The notes: generated by a model from the sequence alone, not told the origin. DNA of 64,000 bases from Lacimicrobium sp. SS2-24 (GCF_002201535.1 NZ_NIWW01000001.1:668933-732932); one strand, 5' to 3'; shown: positions 8,920-18,239, numbered from the stretch's first letter. Made by a program: numbers and translations.

Positions 8920-11900
8920 ATGGCGATAACATTTTTCTGGATTCTGGTGGCACTGGCCTATGTCGGCATGCTGTTCTGGCTGGCACAACGGGGGGATCAG
9001 TCTGGTTCTCGGGCCAATAAACTGGCACGCCACCCTGTTATCTATAGCCTTGCGCTGGCCATTTACTGTACCTCCTGGACCTATTATGGAGCCATTGGCG
9101 AGGCAGCTAAATCGCAGTGGCAATACCTGCCCATCCTGCTGGGTCCGATACTGTTGTTTATTTTTGGCTATCCCATGCTGCACAAGATGCTGCTAGTGAG
9201 CAAACGCCAGAACATTACCTCGGTATCAGATTTCATTTCCTCCCGTTACGGTAAGCGGCGCAGCATTGCGGTAATGGTGACACTGCTGATGACCCTGGCT
9301 ACCATCCCTTATATTGCCCTTCAGCTTAAAGCCGTTGACGCCAGTTTTGCGGTTTTTGCCAACCTTGAAAGCAGCGGCGAAAACAGTATTAAAGCGCTGG
9401 TGGCAACCCTCATTATGGCCTTGTTCGCGGTACTATTTGGTACCCGTCATGCAGACATTACGCAGTACCGCTCAGGATTAATGCTGGCAATTGGTGCCGA
9501 GTCACTGGTGAAATTATTTGGCCTGTGTTTTGCGGGATTATTTGCCTATGCCCTGCTGATGTCACCACAAACAGACTGGCAGGCCGTGCAAGCCCAAGCA
9601 GCACAATGGTCTGGCTGGCAGGGATCCGGCTTTGACTTTGTGGTGCAGGCGCTAATGGCCGCTGCGGCCATTTTCTGTTTGCCCCGCCAGTTTCATGTGA
9701 TGATTGTTGATAACCACAAAAGTGCACATCTGGCCATGGCGCGCTGGTTGTTTCCCCTTTATTTGCTGCTCACCGCCGTGGCCATCATTCCGGTTTCCAT
9801 AGCCGGTAACATTCTTTTTGCCGGCAGTGGTGTCGATCAGGACACCTTTTTAATGCAGTTGCCCCTCTCTCAGGGACATCATCTGCTCAGTCTGTTGGTG
9901 TTTGTGGGCGGCATCTCTGCGGCGACAGCCATGATTGTTGTCTCCGGTCTGGCATTGTCCACCATGCTGACCAACGACGTGGTGGTGCCATTGTTACTGA
10001 AGAATCAGCCCCGGCGCTGGCTTAAAGACAAAAATTATCAGCAGCGCCTGCTGATGATTCGCCGCCTGGTGATCCTGCTGATTTTACTTCTGGCCTACAG
10101 CTACTTCGTTAGCTGGGCAGATGGTAGTGCCTTATCCAGCATGGGTTTGCTGGCGTTTTCCCTGGTGGTACAACTGACCCCCGCTATCCTTGGCGGGCTT
10201 TACTGGAAACAAGGGCATGCCAGTGGTGTGATTGCCGGACTAACATTGGGTGTCGGCTGCTGGGTGATGTTTGTGTTGCTGCCCTTATCCGCTGCCGATG
10301 CCACGCAGGACAGCCTGGCGATTATTACACGGGGCGTCGCCATCAGCTGGGCCGCCAACCTCACCGGCTATCTGCTCTTTTCGCTCAGTGCAGGGCATAG
10401 CCTGCTGGAGCGGATGCAAGCCAGCGCATTCGTGACACCGAATGCGGACACGGGCATCAATAAACGGGTCAGTGCTAAAAGCAAGATCCGCAATGCTGAT
10501 CTAAAAGCGCTGCTGACAACCTTCATTGGCGCCAGCCGAACCGAACAACTGGTGGGCCACTATTGCAAAGAGCACAACACCACGGTTTCCGACAACGAAA
10601 TACCGAGCGACGACTTTATCCAGTTTTGTGAACGCAGCCTTGCCGGTGTGCTCGGGGGTAGCTCGGCACGTTCTTTAATCAAAGTGCTGATTTCAGGTCA
10701 GCAAATGGAAGTGGAAGAAGTCTTTACCTTCTTCGAGGACACCACCGAAGCGCTGAAAACCAATCAGGCTATCCTGTTCAGCAGTATCGAAAACCTGACC
10801 CAGGGGATCAGCGTGGTAGATAAGGATCTTAAACTTGTCGCCTGGAACAAAGCCTATCTGGATCTGTTTGATTACCCGCAGGGCCTGGTGGAAATCGGTC
10901 AACCCATCGCCAACCTGGTGCGCTATAACGCCCAGCGTGGTGAATGTGGCCCCGGCGACATCGAAGAGCTGGTAGAAAAGCGCCTGGCGCACATGCAACA
11001 GGGCTCAAAACACCGCTTTATTCGCCGCCGCTCAGACGGGCGTGTGATTGAAATGAATGGCAACCCCCTGCCTACCGGTGGCTTTGTGACCAGCTTTACG
11101 GACATCACTGAGCATGTGGAGATTCAAAAAGCACTGGAAGACGCCAATATTGATCTGGAAAAGCGTATCGATCATCGCACCCGCCAGATCCGTGAAATCA
11201 ATCAGGAGCTGAAACAGGCCAAACATCAGGCAGAAGAAGCCAATCGCTCCAAGACCCGTTTTCTGGCACTGGCCAGCCACGATATTCTGCAACCCTTGAA
11301 CGCCGCGCGCCTGTACCTGTCAGCTCTTAACGAAGAAGAGTTATCTGAGCATAACCTACAGATAGCGAACAAACTTGGCGCATCCCTCAACGCCAGTGAA
11401 CAACTCATTTCAACCCTGCTGGAAATTGCCAAACTGGAACAAGGGGCATTAAGTCCGACCCTATCCCATTTTGCTCTGACGGAACTGTTACATTCATTAG
11501 AACAGGAGTTCAGAGGCACAGCCGAGCGAGACGGGGTAACACTACATATCCGGCCGTGCGACGCTGTGGTGCATAGCGACCCGACCTATCTGCGTCGCAT
11601 ATTGCAAAACCTGGTTTCCAATGCCATTAAATACAGTCCTGGTGGCAAAGTATTGCTCGGTTGCCGCAGGCGCAGTGACCACCTTTTGGTGCAGGTTTGG
11701 GACAACGGACTGGGCATTTCCCGTACCGAACAGGACGCCATTTTCTCTGATTTCTACCGCGCCCATCAGGGCCAGATTAAAGGTGTGGGACTGGGACTGG
11801 GTGTAGTGAAAAAAATGAGTGAGCAACTCAATCACCCCATCACGGTGCGTTCACAGGTTGGCCAGGGTAGTTGTTTTACCGTGCGCATCCCACTCGGCAG

Positions 11901-12321
11901 CCCGTCTTTGGGCCACCGCACAGAGCACAATCAGACCGCCCTTGTCAGTTTTGACCGTACCCGCGTGCTCTGTGTGGACGACAATCCCACCAATCTTGAT
12001 GCGCTGCGTAACTTATTGAACAAATGGGGCTGTGAGGGTACCTATCTGAATAAGGTGGCAGATGCGCTCGATTACGCTCGCCAGCACCCGGCTCCAGATG
12101 TGTTGATCATGGACTATCAGCTTGACAGTGAGCACATCGATGGGTTGGGTCTTATCCGGCAATTGCGCCAGCACTGGCAGCAGGAGCTGCCCGCCCTGCT
12201 GGTCACAGCAAATAAAGACGAAAACCTTAAACACCATGCCCGGCAAATGCAGGTAGGTTTCTTAGCCAAGCCCATTAAACCGGCAGCGCTCAAGGCCTGG
12301 ATAGAACACCATAGGGGATAG
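8920..12321 (+). CDS. crbS: CrbS-like symporter-linked hybrid histidine kinase
   Basis: The 1133-residue protein has an N-terminal SLC5/PutP-like membrane domain of about 13 helices (to about residue 510). It is followed by a linker/STAC-like region, a PAS domain (about 630-740), a coiled coil, a HisKA domain with phospho-acceptor His787 (LASHDILQPLNAARLYL), an HATPase domain and a receiver domain from about 1015 with phospho-acceptor Asp1065. This is the architecture of CrbS (Vibrio) and MxtR (Pseudomonas), which sense a substrate and, through a LuxR-type regulator CrbR, control acetate utilisation. The regulator gene is not in the window. The divergent symporter operon is a plausible target. 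The ATG at 8920 fits the family N-terminus; a GTG at 8854 adds 22 uncharacteristic residues. Confidence 0.85.
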   Translation: MAITFFWILVALAYVGMLFWLAQRGDQSGSRANKLARHPVIYSLALAIYCTSWTYYGAIGEAAKSQWQYLPILLGPILLFIFGYPMLHKMLLVSKRQNITSVSDFISSRYGKRRSIAVMVTLLMTLATIPYIALQLKAVDASFAVFANLESSGENSIKALVATLIMALFAVLFGTRHADITQYRSGLMLAIGAESLVKLFGLCFAGLFAYALLMSPQTDWQAVQAQAAQWSGWQGSGFDFVVQALMAAAAIFCLPRQFHVMIVDNHKSAHLAMARWLFPLYLLLTAVAIIPVSIAGNILFAGSGVDQDTFLMQLPLSQGHHLLSLLVFVGGISAATAMIVVSGLALSTMLTNDVVVPLLLKNQPRRWLKDKNYQQRLLMIRRLVILLILLLAYSYFVSWADGSALSSMGLLAFSLVVQLTPAILGGLYWKQGHASGVIAGLTLGVGCWVMFVLLPLSAADATQDSLAIITRGVAISWAANLTGYLLFSLSAGHSLLERMQASAFVTPNADTGINKRVSAKSKIRNADLKALLTTFIGASRTEQLVGHYCKEHNTTVSDNEIPSDDFIQFCERSLAGVLGGSSARSLIKVLISGQQMEVEEVFTFFEDTTEALKTNQAILFSSIENLTQGISVVDKDLKLVAWNKAYLDLFDYPQGLVEIGQPIANLVRYNAQRGECGPGDIEELVEKRLAHMQQGSKHRFIRRRSDGRVIEMNGNPLPTGGFVTSFTDITEHVEIQKALEDANIDLEKRIDHRTRQIREINQELKQAKHQAEEANRSKTRFLALASHDILQPLNAARLYLSALNEEELSEHNLQIANKLGASLNASEQLISTLLEIAKLEQGALSPTLSHFALTELLHSLEQEFRGTAERDGVTLHIRPCDAVVHSDPTYLRRILQNLVSNAIKYSPGGKVLLGCRRRSDHLLVQVWDNGLGISRTEQDAIFSDFYRAHQGQIKGVGLGLGVVKKMSEQLNHPITVRSQVGQGSCFTVRIPLGSPSLGHRTEHNQTALVSFDRTRVLCVDDNPTNLDALRNLLNKWGCEGTYLNKVADALDYARQHPAPDVLIMDYQLDSEHIDGLGLIRQLRQHWQQELPALLVTANKDENLKHHARQMQVGFLAKPIKPAALKAWIEHHRG

Positions 12322-12336
12322 CGTATGATGCATCAC

Positions 12337-12558
12337 CTAAACCCAAACCCCCTCACCTTTTTGCGCGGGTGCAGCGTTGCGATGTTTGCGTTGTTCTATC
12401 TGGTGCCAGACTTTTTCATGAAAATAGAATGCGATGGTGTTTACAGCCGGTTCAACAAGCGCCACCAGGCCACCGATAAGCACATCACCGGTAAGCAGGT
12501 AAGTGATGCCAAATGCAATACCAAAATGTAGCAGTGCAAAGGTCAATGTCTTAGTCAT
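12337..12558 (-). CDS. DUF2061 membrane protein
   Basis: This 73-residue protein begins MTKTLTFALLHFGIAFGITY and continues with LTGDVLIGGLVALVEPAVNT and FYFHEKVWHQIE, matching the small two-helix DUF2061 family. The function of the family is unknown. An overlapping rightward frame at 12325-12531 covers nearly the same bases, but it looks like its shadow, with no family resemblance. The gene is convergent with the sensor kinase gene and stands alone. An inverted repeat TTGATA-N8-TATCAA at 12609-12628 lies upstream and could be an operator. Confidence 0.8.
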   Translation of the reverse strand: MTKTLTFALLHFGIAFGITYLLTGDVLIGGLVALVEPAVNTIAFYFHEKVWHQIEQRKHRNAAPAQKGEGVWV

Positions 12559-12916
12559 GGTCCGCTCCTCAAACTGTTGATGAGTAGCCTAGCAACCACG
12601 AAACCACCTTGATAACGATTAATATCAAACAATATAATCTATTCTTGCGATTACGCAGTCAGGCACTACGAACCTCTGCTATGCCTTAAGAGCTTGCCCC
12701 AAACCACAGCTCCCCGGAAATGACAGCATCCCGTTAACTCTGCGCCTTGTGTGCGCCGAGTCTGTGCAGATTAAAACTAGGTGCCAGATGGTTTTGGGGT
12801 GGGATCACTATAAGGCTGTTGCCAATATTTAAGGCATATTGCGCTTCGCCGGACATAAAAAAACCGGTCGCCTGAAACGACCGGTTTTACATTCTGTGAA
12901 CCTTAGCTAAGAAGGC
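12559..12916. other. Intergenic stretch without a gene
   Basis: These 358 bases hold the upstream region of the DUF2061 gene, including the inverted repeat at 12609-12628, and the terminator of fadE at 12856-12887. I see no coding frame or RNA gene in the remainder. Confidence 0.6.
12856..12887 (-). terminator. Rho-independent terminator of fadE
   Basis: AAACCGGTCG and CGACCGGTTT form a perfect 10-bp stem with a 7-base loop, followed on the minus strand by a run of T. It starts 30 bases past the fadE stop. Confidence 0.88.
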
Positions 12917-15247
12917 TTAGGCCACTGACTTTTTCTTCGATGCAGATGTCTTCTTGCCCAGGTTTTCAAGCTCACCAGGCGCAAAATCATCAACGCTCAA
13001 TGCGTTACGACGCAGTCCGTCCGTGCGCTTAAGCTGCTCGGCTTCATGCTGTGAGATAATATCCTGCTCCAGCGCCGCTTCAAGCATTTTGTCAAAGGGC
13101 AGTTTACGAGCAAGCTGCCCCGCTTTTTGCGCCTTGAGCAATTTCTTCTCGATCGGTACCACATCATGCATGGCCATGAAGGCACGCTCAACAATGCCCA
13201 CCGGATCGTCTTCTTTATCCCCGATGTAGCACAGGTGAGTCAGGCGATCGCGCATCACTCCAGGCTGCATCAGACTGTCGCTGACCTGCTGCGTGATGTC
13301 ATCCTGAGGCATCTGATAATGCACGCCCCAGGGGAAGACAACCCTTTTCACCACATTGGCCACCAGACGATTCGGGAAGTTCTGGAAGAACCCCTCGAAG
13401 GCATGACCAATTTTGTACATGCAGCGCTGCAATGAATAATGCACAAAGGGCAGATCGGCTACCTGGCGTCCATCACTCTCATAACGTTTAAGCACGGCTG
13501 AAGCAATGTACAACTGGCTTAACACGTCACCCAAACGCGCGGAGATCATCTCTTTACGCTTCAGGTCACCACCAAGAATCAGCATGGAGAAGTCAGCACA
13601 CAGCGCCAGACCTTTTGACATGCGTGACAACTGCTTGTAGTAAACGGCCGTCTCGCCAGATACCGGCGCCGAATTGAATCGGCCGGCCGTCAGTCCCTGC
13701 CACAGCGAACCAAAGAAGTTGCCGGCAGCAAACGCCACGTGTTTAATCAACAGGCCATCAAAGTCCTTCAGACCCTGTTCGGCGTCTTCATTGGCCGCTG
13801 CTTCCATTTCAGCAAACACATAAGGATGACAGCGTGTTGCCCCCTGACCAAAGATCATCAGGTTGCGGGTAAGAATGTTGGCACCCTCAACAGTGATGGC
13901 CACAGGCGTACCGAAATACTGGTGACCCAGATAGTTCTTCGGCCCTAACTGCACGCCTTTACCGGCATGCACATCCATCGCATCATTGATCACCTCACGG
14001 GACATTTCGGTCATGTGATATTTGGCGATGGCAGTGACTACCGAGGGGCTCTCGCCCAAATCAATAGCACCGGCTGTCATGGTGCGCATAGCTTCCAGGG
14101 TATAGGTCAATCCACCAATGCGCCCCATGGCTTCCTGCACCCCTTCAAACTTACCAATGGACAGACCAAACTGTTTACGTGCTACAGAATAGGCGCCGGT
14201 TGTGCGTGCAGAAAGCTGTGCATTCGCAGTAGCCAGGGCTGGTAGTGAAATACCACGACCGGCAGACAAACACTCTACCAGCATGCGCCAGCCACGACCG
14301 GCATAATCGGGCCCACCAATAATCCACTCCAGTGGAATAAAGACGTCTTTACCGCGAGTGGTACCATTCATAAAGGCCATTGCCACAGGATAATGGCGCT
14401 CGCCGGTTTCCACGCCGGGATGATCAGTTGGGATCAGCGCACAGGTAATACCCAGTTCTTTCTGGTCGCCTAACAGGCCATCCGGATCGTACATTTTAAA
14501 CGCCAGCCCCAGTACGGACGCTACCGGCGCTAAGGTAATATAGCGTTTATCCCAGGTCAGTTTCAGACCCAGAACCTCTTTACCCTCATGCATCCCTTTA
14601 CAGACAATGCCTTCATCGGGAATGGCACCCGCGTCAGAACCGGCTTCTGGTCCGGTCAGGGCGAAGCAAGGCACATCCGTGCCGTCGGCCAGACGAGGCA
14701 ACCAGTAATCTTTCTGTTGCTGTGTACCATAGTGCATCAGCAACTCACCCGGACCCAGTGAATTAGGCACCATCACGGTCACCGCCGCGCTCAGCGAGCG
14801 GGTCGATATGCGTGACACAATGGTAGAATTGGCAATAGCAGAAAACTCTTTACCGCCAAAAGACTTCGGAATGATCATGGCAAAGAAGCCTTCCTTGCGC
14901 AGATACTCCCAGACCTCTTTAGGAAGGTCTTTTTGTTCATGCACAATTTTATAGTCGTCCAACATCGCCAGCAGGGTTTCAACCTGGTTGTCCATAAAGG
15001 CCTGCTCTTCTTCGCTCAGCGCAGGCTTGGCATAACCGTGTAACTGGTTCCAGTCCGGCTTTCCGCGGAAAAGCTCCCCTTCCCACCAAATTGAACCCGC
15101 TTCCATGGCTTCACGTTCAGTACTGGACATGGGTGGAAGAATTTTTTTGAATATCTGAAATACCGGTTTGGTAATCAGGTTTCGTCTGATGTCGGTCACC
15201 CCCAAAATAATGGCGGCGAGCACAACAATAATTAACAAAATAGACAT
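12917..15247 (-). CDS. fadE: Acyl-CoA dehydrogenase, FadE type
   Basis: The 776-residue flavoenzyme catalyses the first step of fatty-acid β-oxidation, making a trans-2-enoyl-CoA. It has a hydrophobic N-terminal helix (residues 1-18) like FadE. The acyl-CoA dehydrogenase core begins near residue 75; FAD- and substrate-binding features include FALTGPEAGSDAG and TLEAMRTMTAGAIDLGE, and EGANILTRNLMIFGQGA lies in the catalytic part. A DUF1974-type C-terminal domain runs from about 500 to the end. Length and domain order match FadE (about 814 residues in E. coli) rather than the 380-residue soluble dehydrogenases. It follows psrA by 15 bases, so the two probably share a transcript controlled by PsrA. 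The C-terminus is Lys-rich. Confidence 0.92.
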   Translation of the reverse strand: MSILLIIVVLAAIILGVTDIRRNLITKPVFQIFKKILPPMSSTEREAMEAGSIWWEGELFRGKPDWNQLHGYAKPALSEEEQAFMDNQVETLLAMLDDYKIVHEQKDLPKEVWEYLRKEGFFAMIIPKSFGGKEFSAIANSTIVSRISTRSLSAAVTVMVPNSLGPGELLMHYGTQQQKDYWLPRLADGTDVPCFALTGPEAGSDAGAIPDEGIVCKGMHEGKEVLGLKLTWDKRYITLAPVASVLGLAFKMYDPDGLLGDQKELGITCALIPTDHPGVETGERHYPVAMAFMNGTTRGKDVFIPLEWIIGGPDYAGRGWRMLVECLSAGRGISLPALATANAQLSARTTGAYSVARKQFGLSIGKFEGVQEAMGRIGGLTYTLEAMRTMTAGAIDLGESPSVVTAIAKYHMTEMSREVINDAMDVHAGKGVQLGPKNYLGHQYFGTPVAITVEGANILTRNLMIFGQGATRCHPYVFAEMEAAANEDAEQGLKDFDGLLIKHVAFAAGNFFGSLWQGLTAGRFNSAPVSGETAVYYKQLSRMSKGLALCADFSMLILGGDLKRKEMISARLGDVLSQLYIASAVLKRYESDGRQVADLPFVHYSLQRCMYKIGHAFEGFFQNFPNRLVANVVKRVVFPWGVHYQMPQDDITQQVSDSLMQPGVMRDRLTHLCYIGDKEDDPVGIVERAFMAMHDVVPIEKKLLKAQKAGQLARKLPFDKMLEAALEQDIISQHEAEQLKRTDGLRRNALSVDDFAPGELENLGKKTSASKKKSVA

Positions 15248-15262
15248 AATAACACCCTCAGG

Positions 15263-15931
15263 TTATGCAATTTCCAATACCGGATTTGACTGATTCATGC
15301 TGACATGGGCTTTTGCCCCCACGCCAGCTGAGATGTAAGGCATTAACCGGTGGATAATGCCTTCGACTGTCACTTGTTGCTGGTAGTCAGCCAGCGCAAT
15401 TTCGCTCAGGGCCTTACTCGATGCCATGGTGAACACGAAGGTGCCAATGGCAAAGTGTAAGCGCCAAAACAATTCCGCTTTAGAGAGCTCGGGCACCGCC
15501 AGGTGCACCGCATCGACAAAATTCTTCAACATTTGCCCATAGTGAAAGGTAATATATTTACGCAAGTGCCCCTGGGATTCGGAGTAACCGCGACCGAGCA
15601 ACCGTACAAACAACGCAGTACCGTCGGGACGCACCTGATTGAGCAACAACAAGGGTTTCACAAGACTGGTAAAAACCTGTTCCACACTGGGCTGGGGGTG
15701 TTCTGCCAGCAAGGCTTTTACCTGCTGGTCCACCTGCGGCATAAACACCTTCAGGTAGCGTTGTAACACTTCCTGAATAAGCTGCTTCTTCGAGCCAAAA
15801 TGATAGTTGACCGACGCCAGATTCACCTTGGCCTCAGTAGTAATGGCACGTAAAGACGTGTCACCAAAGCCATGTTCGGCAAAAAGCTGCTCTGCAGCAT
15901 TTAAGATTTGTGTTTTGGTATCCATTGCCAT
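15263..15931 (-). CDS. psrA: TetR-family fatty-acid regulator PsrA
   Basis: The 222-residue protein has a TetR-type HTH at about residues 8-55; its segment TTEAKVNLASVNYHFGSKK closely resembles Pseudomonas PsrA. PsrA binds long-chain fatty acids or their acyl-CoA forms and derepresses β-oxidation genes. The ligand domain covers about residues 75-210. The neighbouring fadE gene, 15 bases downstream in the same direction, fits that role, and a CAAAC-N4-GTTTG palindrome directly upstream is a PsrA-type operator. A second Met at residue 3 could also be the start. No strong Shine-Dalgarno sequence is visible. Another fatty-acid TetR regulator is the alternative, but both the HTH and the operator favour PsrA. 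Confidence 0.85.
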   Translation of the reverse strand: MAMDTKTQILNAAEQLFAEHGFGDTSLRAITTEAKVNLASVNYHFGSKKQLIQEVLQRYLKVFMPQVDQQVKALLAEHPQPSVEQVFTSLVKPLLLLNQVRPDGTALFVRLLGRGYSESQGHLRKYITFHYGQMLKNFVDAVHLAVPELSKAELFWRLHFAIGTFVFTMASSKALSEIALADYQQQVTVEGIIHRLMPYISAGVGAKAHVSMNQSNPVLEIA

Positions 15932-15944
15932 ATATCAAACACCC

Positions 15945-15966
15945 AATTCAAACAGTAGTTTGAATT
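15945..15966. promoter_or_regulatory. PsrA operator (perfect palindrome)
   Basis: AATTCAAAC-AGTA-GTTTGAATT is a perfect inverted repeat with 9-bp arms and a 4-base spacer, 14 bases before the psrA start codon. It contains the known PsrA core CAAAC-N2-4-GTTTG. Binding here would block psrA-fadE transcription, giving autoregulation. Confidence 0.8.
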
Positions 15967-15986
15967 TAACCCTATCCCGAACTAAT

Positions 15987-16003
15987 TTCAAGCGCCCGTT
16001 TGA
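15987..16003. promoter_or_regulatory. Second, weaker PsrA-type site
   Basis: TTCAAGC and GTTTGAA form an imperfect copy of the nearby palindrome, with centres about 40 bases apart. Such spacing would allow two dimers on similar faces of the helix. Confidence 0.5.
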
Positions 16004-16084
16004 AAATTATTTCATTGGGCTTTCTCGTTCATGATCACATTTTGTTACTGGTAGGATGTGTTTAATTTATTGTATTTAATGCAT

Positions 16085-16228
16085 TTTTTATATTTATTTA
16101 AAAGAAGGGCAAACTTTGCGGAACTGAACACAAACTGAACAGGTCGTAATAATCAGTAACATGTTGTGTGTTTCCTTCTCTCCCTGGACCCGATTTCACT
16201 AGCGCTTTTTGAAACCGGGTCTTTTTTT
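16085..16228 (+). ncRNA. Candidate small RNA (orphan terminator)
   Basis: A terminator-like hairpin with a seven-T tract at 16187-16228 follows about 100 bases that hold no open frame and no upstream rightward gene. This is what a short regulatory RNA gene looks like. AT-rich hexamers near 16042-16078 could be the promoter but are weak, so the 5' end is a guess. It could instead be the remnant of an older gene end. Confidence 0.28.
16187..16228 (+). terminator. Orphan rho-independent terminator
   Basis: GACCCG pairs with CGGGTC and an inner TTTC pairs with GAAA, followed by seven T residues. No annotated rightward gene precedes it. Confidence 0.65.
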
Positions 16229-16279
16229 ACGCCATCTTCTGTCTCAATGCTGCGTGCCCATACCAAATTGCCGACACCT

Positions 16280-16288
16280 TGATATACT
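16280..16288 (+). promoter_or_regulatory. Extended -10 promoter of the dipeptidase gene
   Basis: TGATATACT is an extended -10 (TG-N-TATACT) located 60 bases before the ATG. No strong -35 hexamer is seen, which extended -10 promoters can tolerate. Confidence 0.5.
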
Positions 16289-16348
16289 GGCGGTCACGGC
16301 TGAACGCACTTTGTCTCATCAGCCTGATAATAATAACGAGGGAATACT

Positions 16349-18181
16349 ATGTTTCGACAGAAGATCACCATGCCCGCTCTGGTTGTGGCCATGGCACTGG
16401 GTACTGTGTCTTGTGAACAACAGGCACAGAATCAGGCGCAGGGTAATGCACAGGCACTGACGGCCGAAGACGCACGTAATTTTATCACCAATGCACAGGC
16501 CGAACTGGAAAAGCTGCAGTTACCTGCCGTCCAGGCTGCATGGGCCTATGCCACCTACATTAATCAGGACACCTCCGCCGTTTCCGCGTATCTAAGCGAG
16601 AAGTTCTCATCCCGACAAGCGGAACTGGCGAAAGAAGCGGCCAAGTTTAACGATATTCAGGTGGATGCCGACACCCGTCGTCAGCTTAACCTGTTGGTCA
16701 ACTCCTTTGTGCTGGCGCCGCCCTCTGAATCTGCAAAATCAGAGCGCCTGGCCAAACTGTCCTCTGAGCTCGATGGCATGTATGGCAAGGGTAAGTACTG
16801 CCCTGAGAAAGGCGAATGCATGAGTCTGGGCGATATGACCGCTAAAATGGCCAAAGTTCGTGACCACAAACAATTACTCGATATCTGGCAGGGCTGGCGT
16901 CAAATCAGCCCACCGATGAAACCTTTGTATGAAGAGCTGGTTACCCTGGCCAACGAAGGAGCCCAGGAACTTGGCTTTGAAGACACCAGTGACCTGTGGC
17001 GTGGTAAATATGATATGCCCGCCGAGGAATTTGGTCCGGAGCTGGATCGCACCTGGAATCAGGTCAAACCCTTCTACGACGCCCTGCATTGTCATGTCAG
17101 AGCGAAGCTCGGTGAACACTACGGAACGGATGTGGTACCTCAGGATCAACCGATTCCGGCGCACCTGCTGGGCAATATGTGGGCACAAACCTGGGGCAAC
17201 ATTTATGAGCTGGTCAAACCCGAGCAAAAAATGACGGTGCCCAATGTAACCAAAGCGCTCAAAGATAAAGGTTACGACGAAATTAAAATGGTGAAACAGG
17301 CTGAGTCTTTCTTTAGCTCACTCGGCTTCGACCCATTGCCCGAGACATTCTGGGAACGCTCACAGTTTACCAAACCCCGTGATCGTGACGTGATTTGCCA
17401 TGCTTCTGCATGGAACATCGACGATAAAGACGATTTGCGTATCAAGATGTGTATCCAGAAAACCGGTGAAGAATTTAACGTTATCCACCATGAGCTGGGG
17501 CACAACTACTATCAGCGCGCCTATAACCAGTTACCTCTGGTCTACCGTGGCTCCGCCAATGATGGTTTCCACGAAGCCATTGGTGACACCATCGCCTTGT
17601 CGATTACGCCTAAATATCTGAAAAAGATTGGCCTGATAGAGAATATCCCCGATGCGTCTAATGACATCGGCATGCTGATGCAGGTGGCCCTGGATAAAAT
17701 CGCCTTTATTCCCTTTGGTCTGATGGTGGATCAGTGGCGCTGGAAAGTTTTCTCCGGTGAAGTAAAGCCTGAAGATTACAATAAGGCCTGGTGGGAATTA
17801 CGTGAGAAATATCAGGGTGTCAGAGCCCCCATTGAGCGCCCAGCCGATGCGTTCGACCCGGGTGCCAAATACCACGTACCTGGCAATACGCCCTACACCC
17901 GTTACTTCCTCGCGCATATTCTGCAGTTCCAGTTCCATAAGGCACTGTGTGAAATTGCCGGCGATACAGGCCCCATTCATCGCTGCTCAATTTATGGCAG
18001 CAAGGAAGCCGGTAACGCCCTTAACGCCATGCTGGAAATGGGACAAAGCCGCCCGTGGCAGGAAGCACTGGAGAGCCTGACCGGTTCACCACAAATGGAT
18101 GCCACCGCGGTTCTGGATTACTTTGCCCCACTCAAAACCTGGCTGGATAAGCAGAACGAGGGCCGTCAGTGCGGTTTCTGA
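16349..18181 (+). CDS. M2-family metallopeptidase (ACE-like peptidyl-dipeptidase)
   Basis: The 610-residue protein has an export signal ending near VSCEQQ, so it may be a lipoprotein anchored at Cys22, although the residue at -3 is not ideal. The M2 fold covers the rest. The zinc motif HELGH is at residues 381-385, and FHEAIGDTIALS some 23 residues later holds the third zinc ligand. This is the family of angiotensin-converting enzyme; bacterial members remove C-terminal dipeptides from peptides in the periplasm, probably for nutrient use. GAGGGAAT precedes the ATG. It forms a single-gene unit, with its own promoter and a strong terminator. Confidence 0.9.
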   Translation: MFRQKITMPALVVAMALGTVSCEQQAQNQAQGNAQALTAEDARNFITNAQAELEKLQLPAVQAAWAYATYINQDTSAVSAYLSEKFSSRQAELAKEAAKFNDIQVDADTRRQLNLLVNSFVLAPPSESAKSERLAKLSSELDGMYGKGKYCPEKGECMSLGDMTAKMAKVRDHKQLLDIWQGWRQISPPMKPLYEELVTLANEGAQELGFEDTSDLWRGKYDMPAEEFGPELDRTWNQVKPFYDALHCHVRAKLGEHYGTDVVPQDQPIPAHLLGNMWAQTWGNIYELVKPEQKMTVPNVTKALKDKGYDEIKMVKQAESFFSSLGFDPLPETFWERSQFTKPRDRDVICHASAWNIDDKDDLRIKMCIQKTGEEFNVIHHELGHNYYQRAYNQLPLVYRGSANDGFHEAIGDTIALSITPKYLKKIGLIENIPDASNDIGMLMQVALDKIAFIPFGLMVDQWRWKVFSGEVKPEDYNKAWWELREKYQGVRAPIERPADAFDPGAKYHVPGNTPYTRYFLAHILQFQFHKALCEIAGDTGPIHRCSIYGSKEAGNALNAMLEMGQSRPWQEALESLTGSPQMDATAVLDYFAPLKTWLDKQNEGRQCGF

Positions 18182-18212
18182 ACCCGTCAGTAAAGAAATT
18201 CAGATAAGTTAA

Positions 18213-18235
18213 GGCCGGCTTTCGCCGGCCTTTTT
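18213..18235 (+). terminator. Rho-independent terminator of the dipeptidase gene
   Basis: GGCCGGC and GCCGGCC form a perfect 7-bp GC stem with a TTTC loop, followed by five T residues. Confidence 0.92.
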
Positions 18236-18239
18236 ATTT

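Larger units (their letters stand above)
15932..16348. other. Intergenic region between psrA and the dipeptidase gene
   Basis: These 417 bases hold two PsrA-type inverted repeats near psrA, an AT-rich stretch, a hairpin with a T-tract at 16187-16228 that ends no annotated gene, and a candidate promoter for the dipeptidase gene. No protein-coding frame is convincing. Confidence 0.6.

Noticed and set aside
12325-12531. Rightward frame directly after the CrbS-like gene
   Set aside because: It covers nearly the same bases as the leftward DUF2061 gene, whose product fits a known family. The rightward product has no recognisable features.
12609-12628. TTGATA-N8-TATCAA as an FNR site
   Set aside because: FNR needs TTGAT-N4-ATCAA. 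The spacing here is too long, so it is only listed as a possible operator of unknown type.
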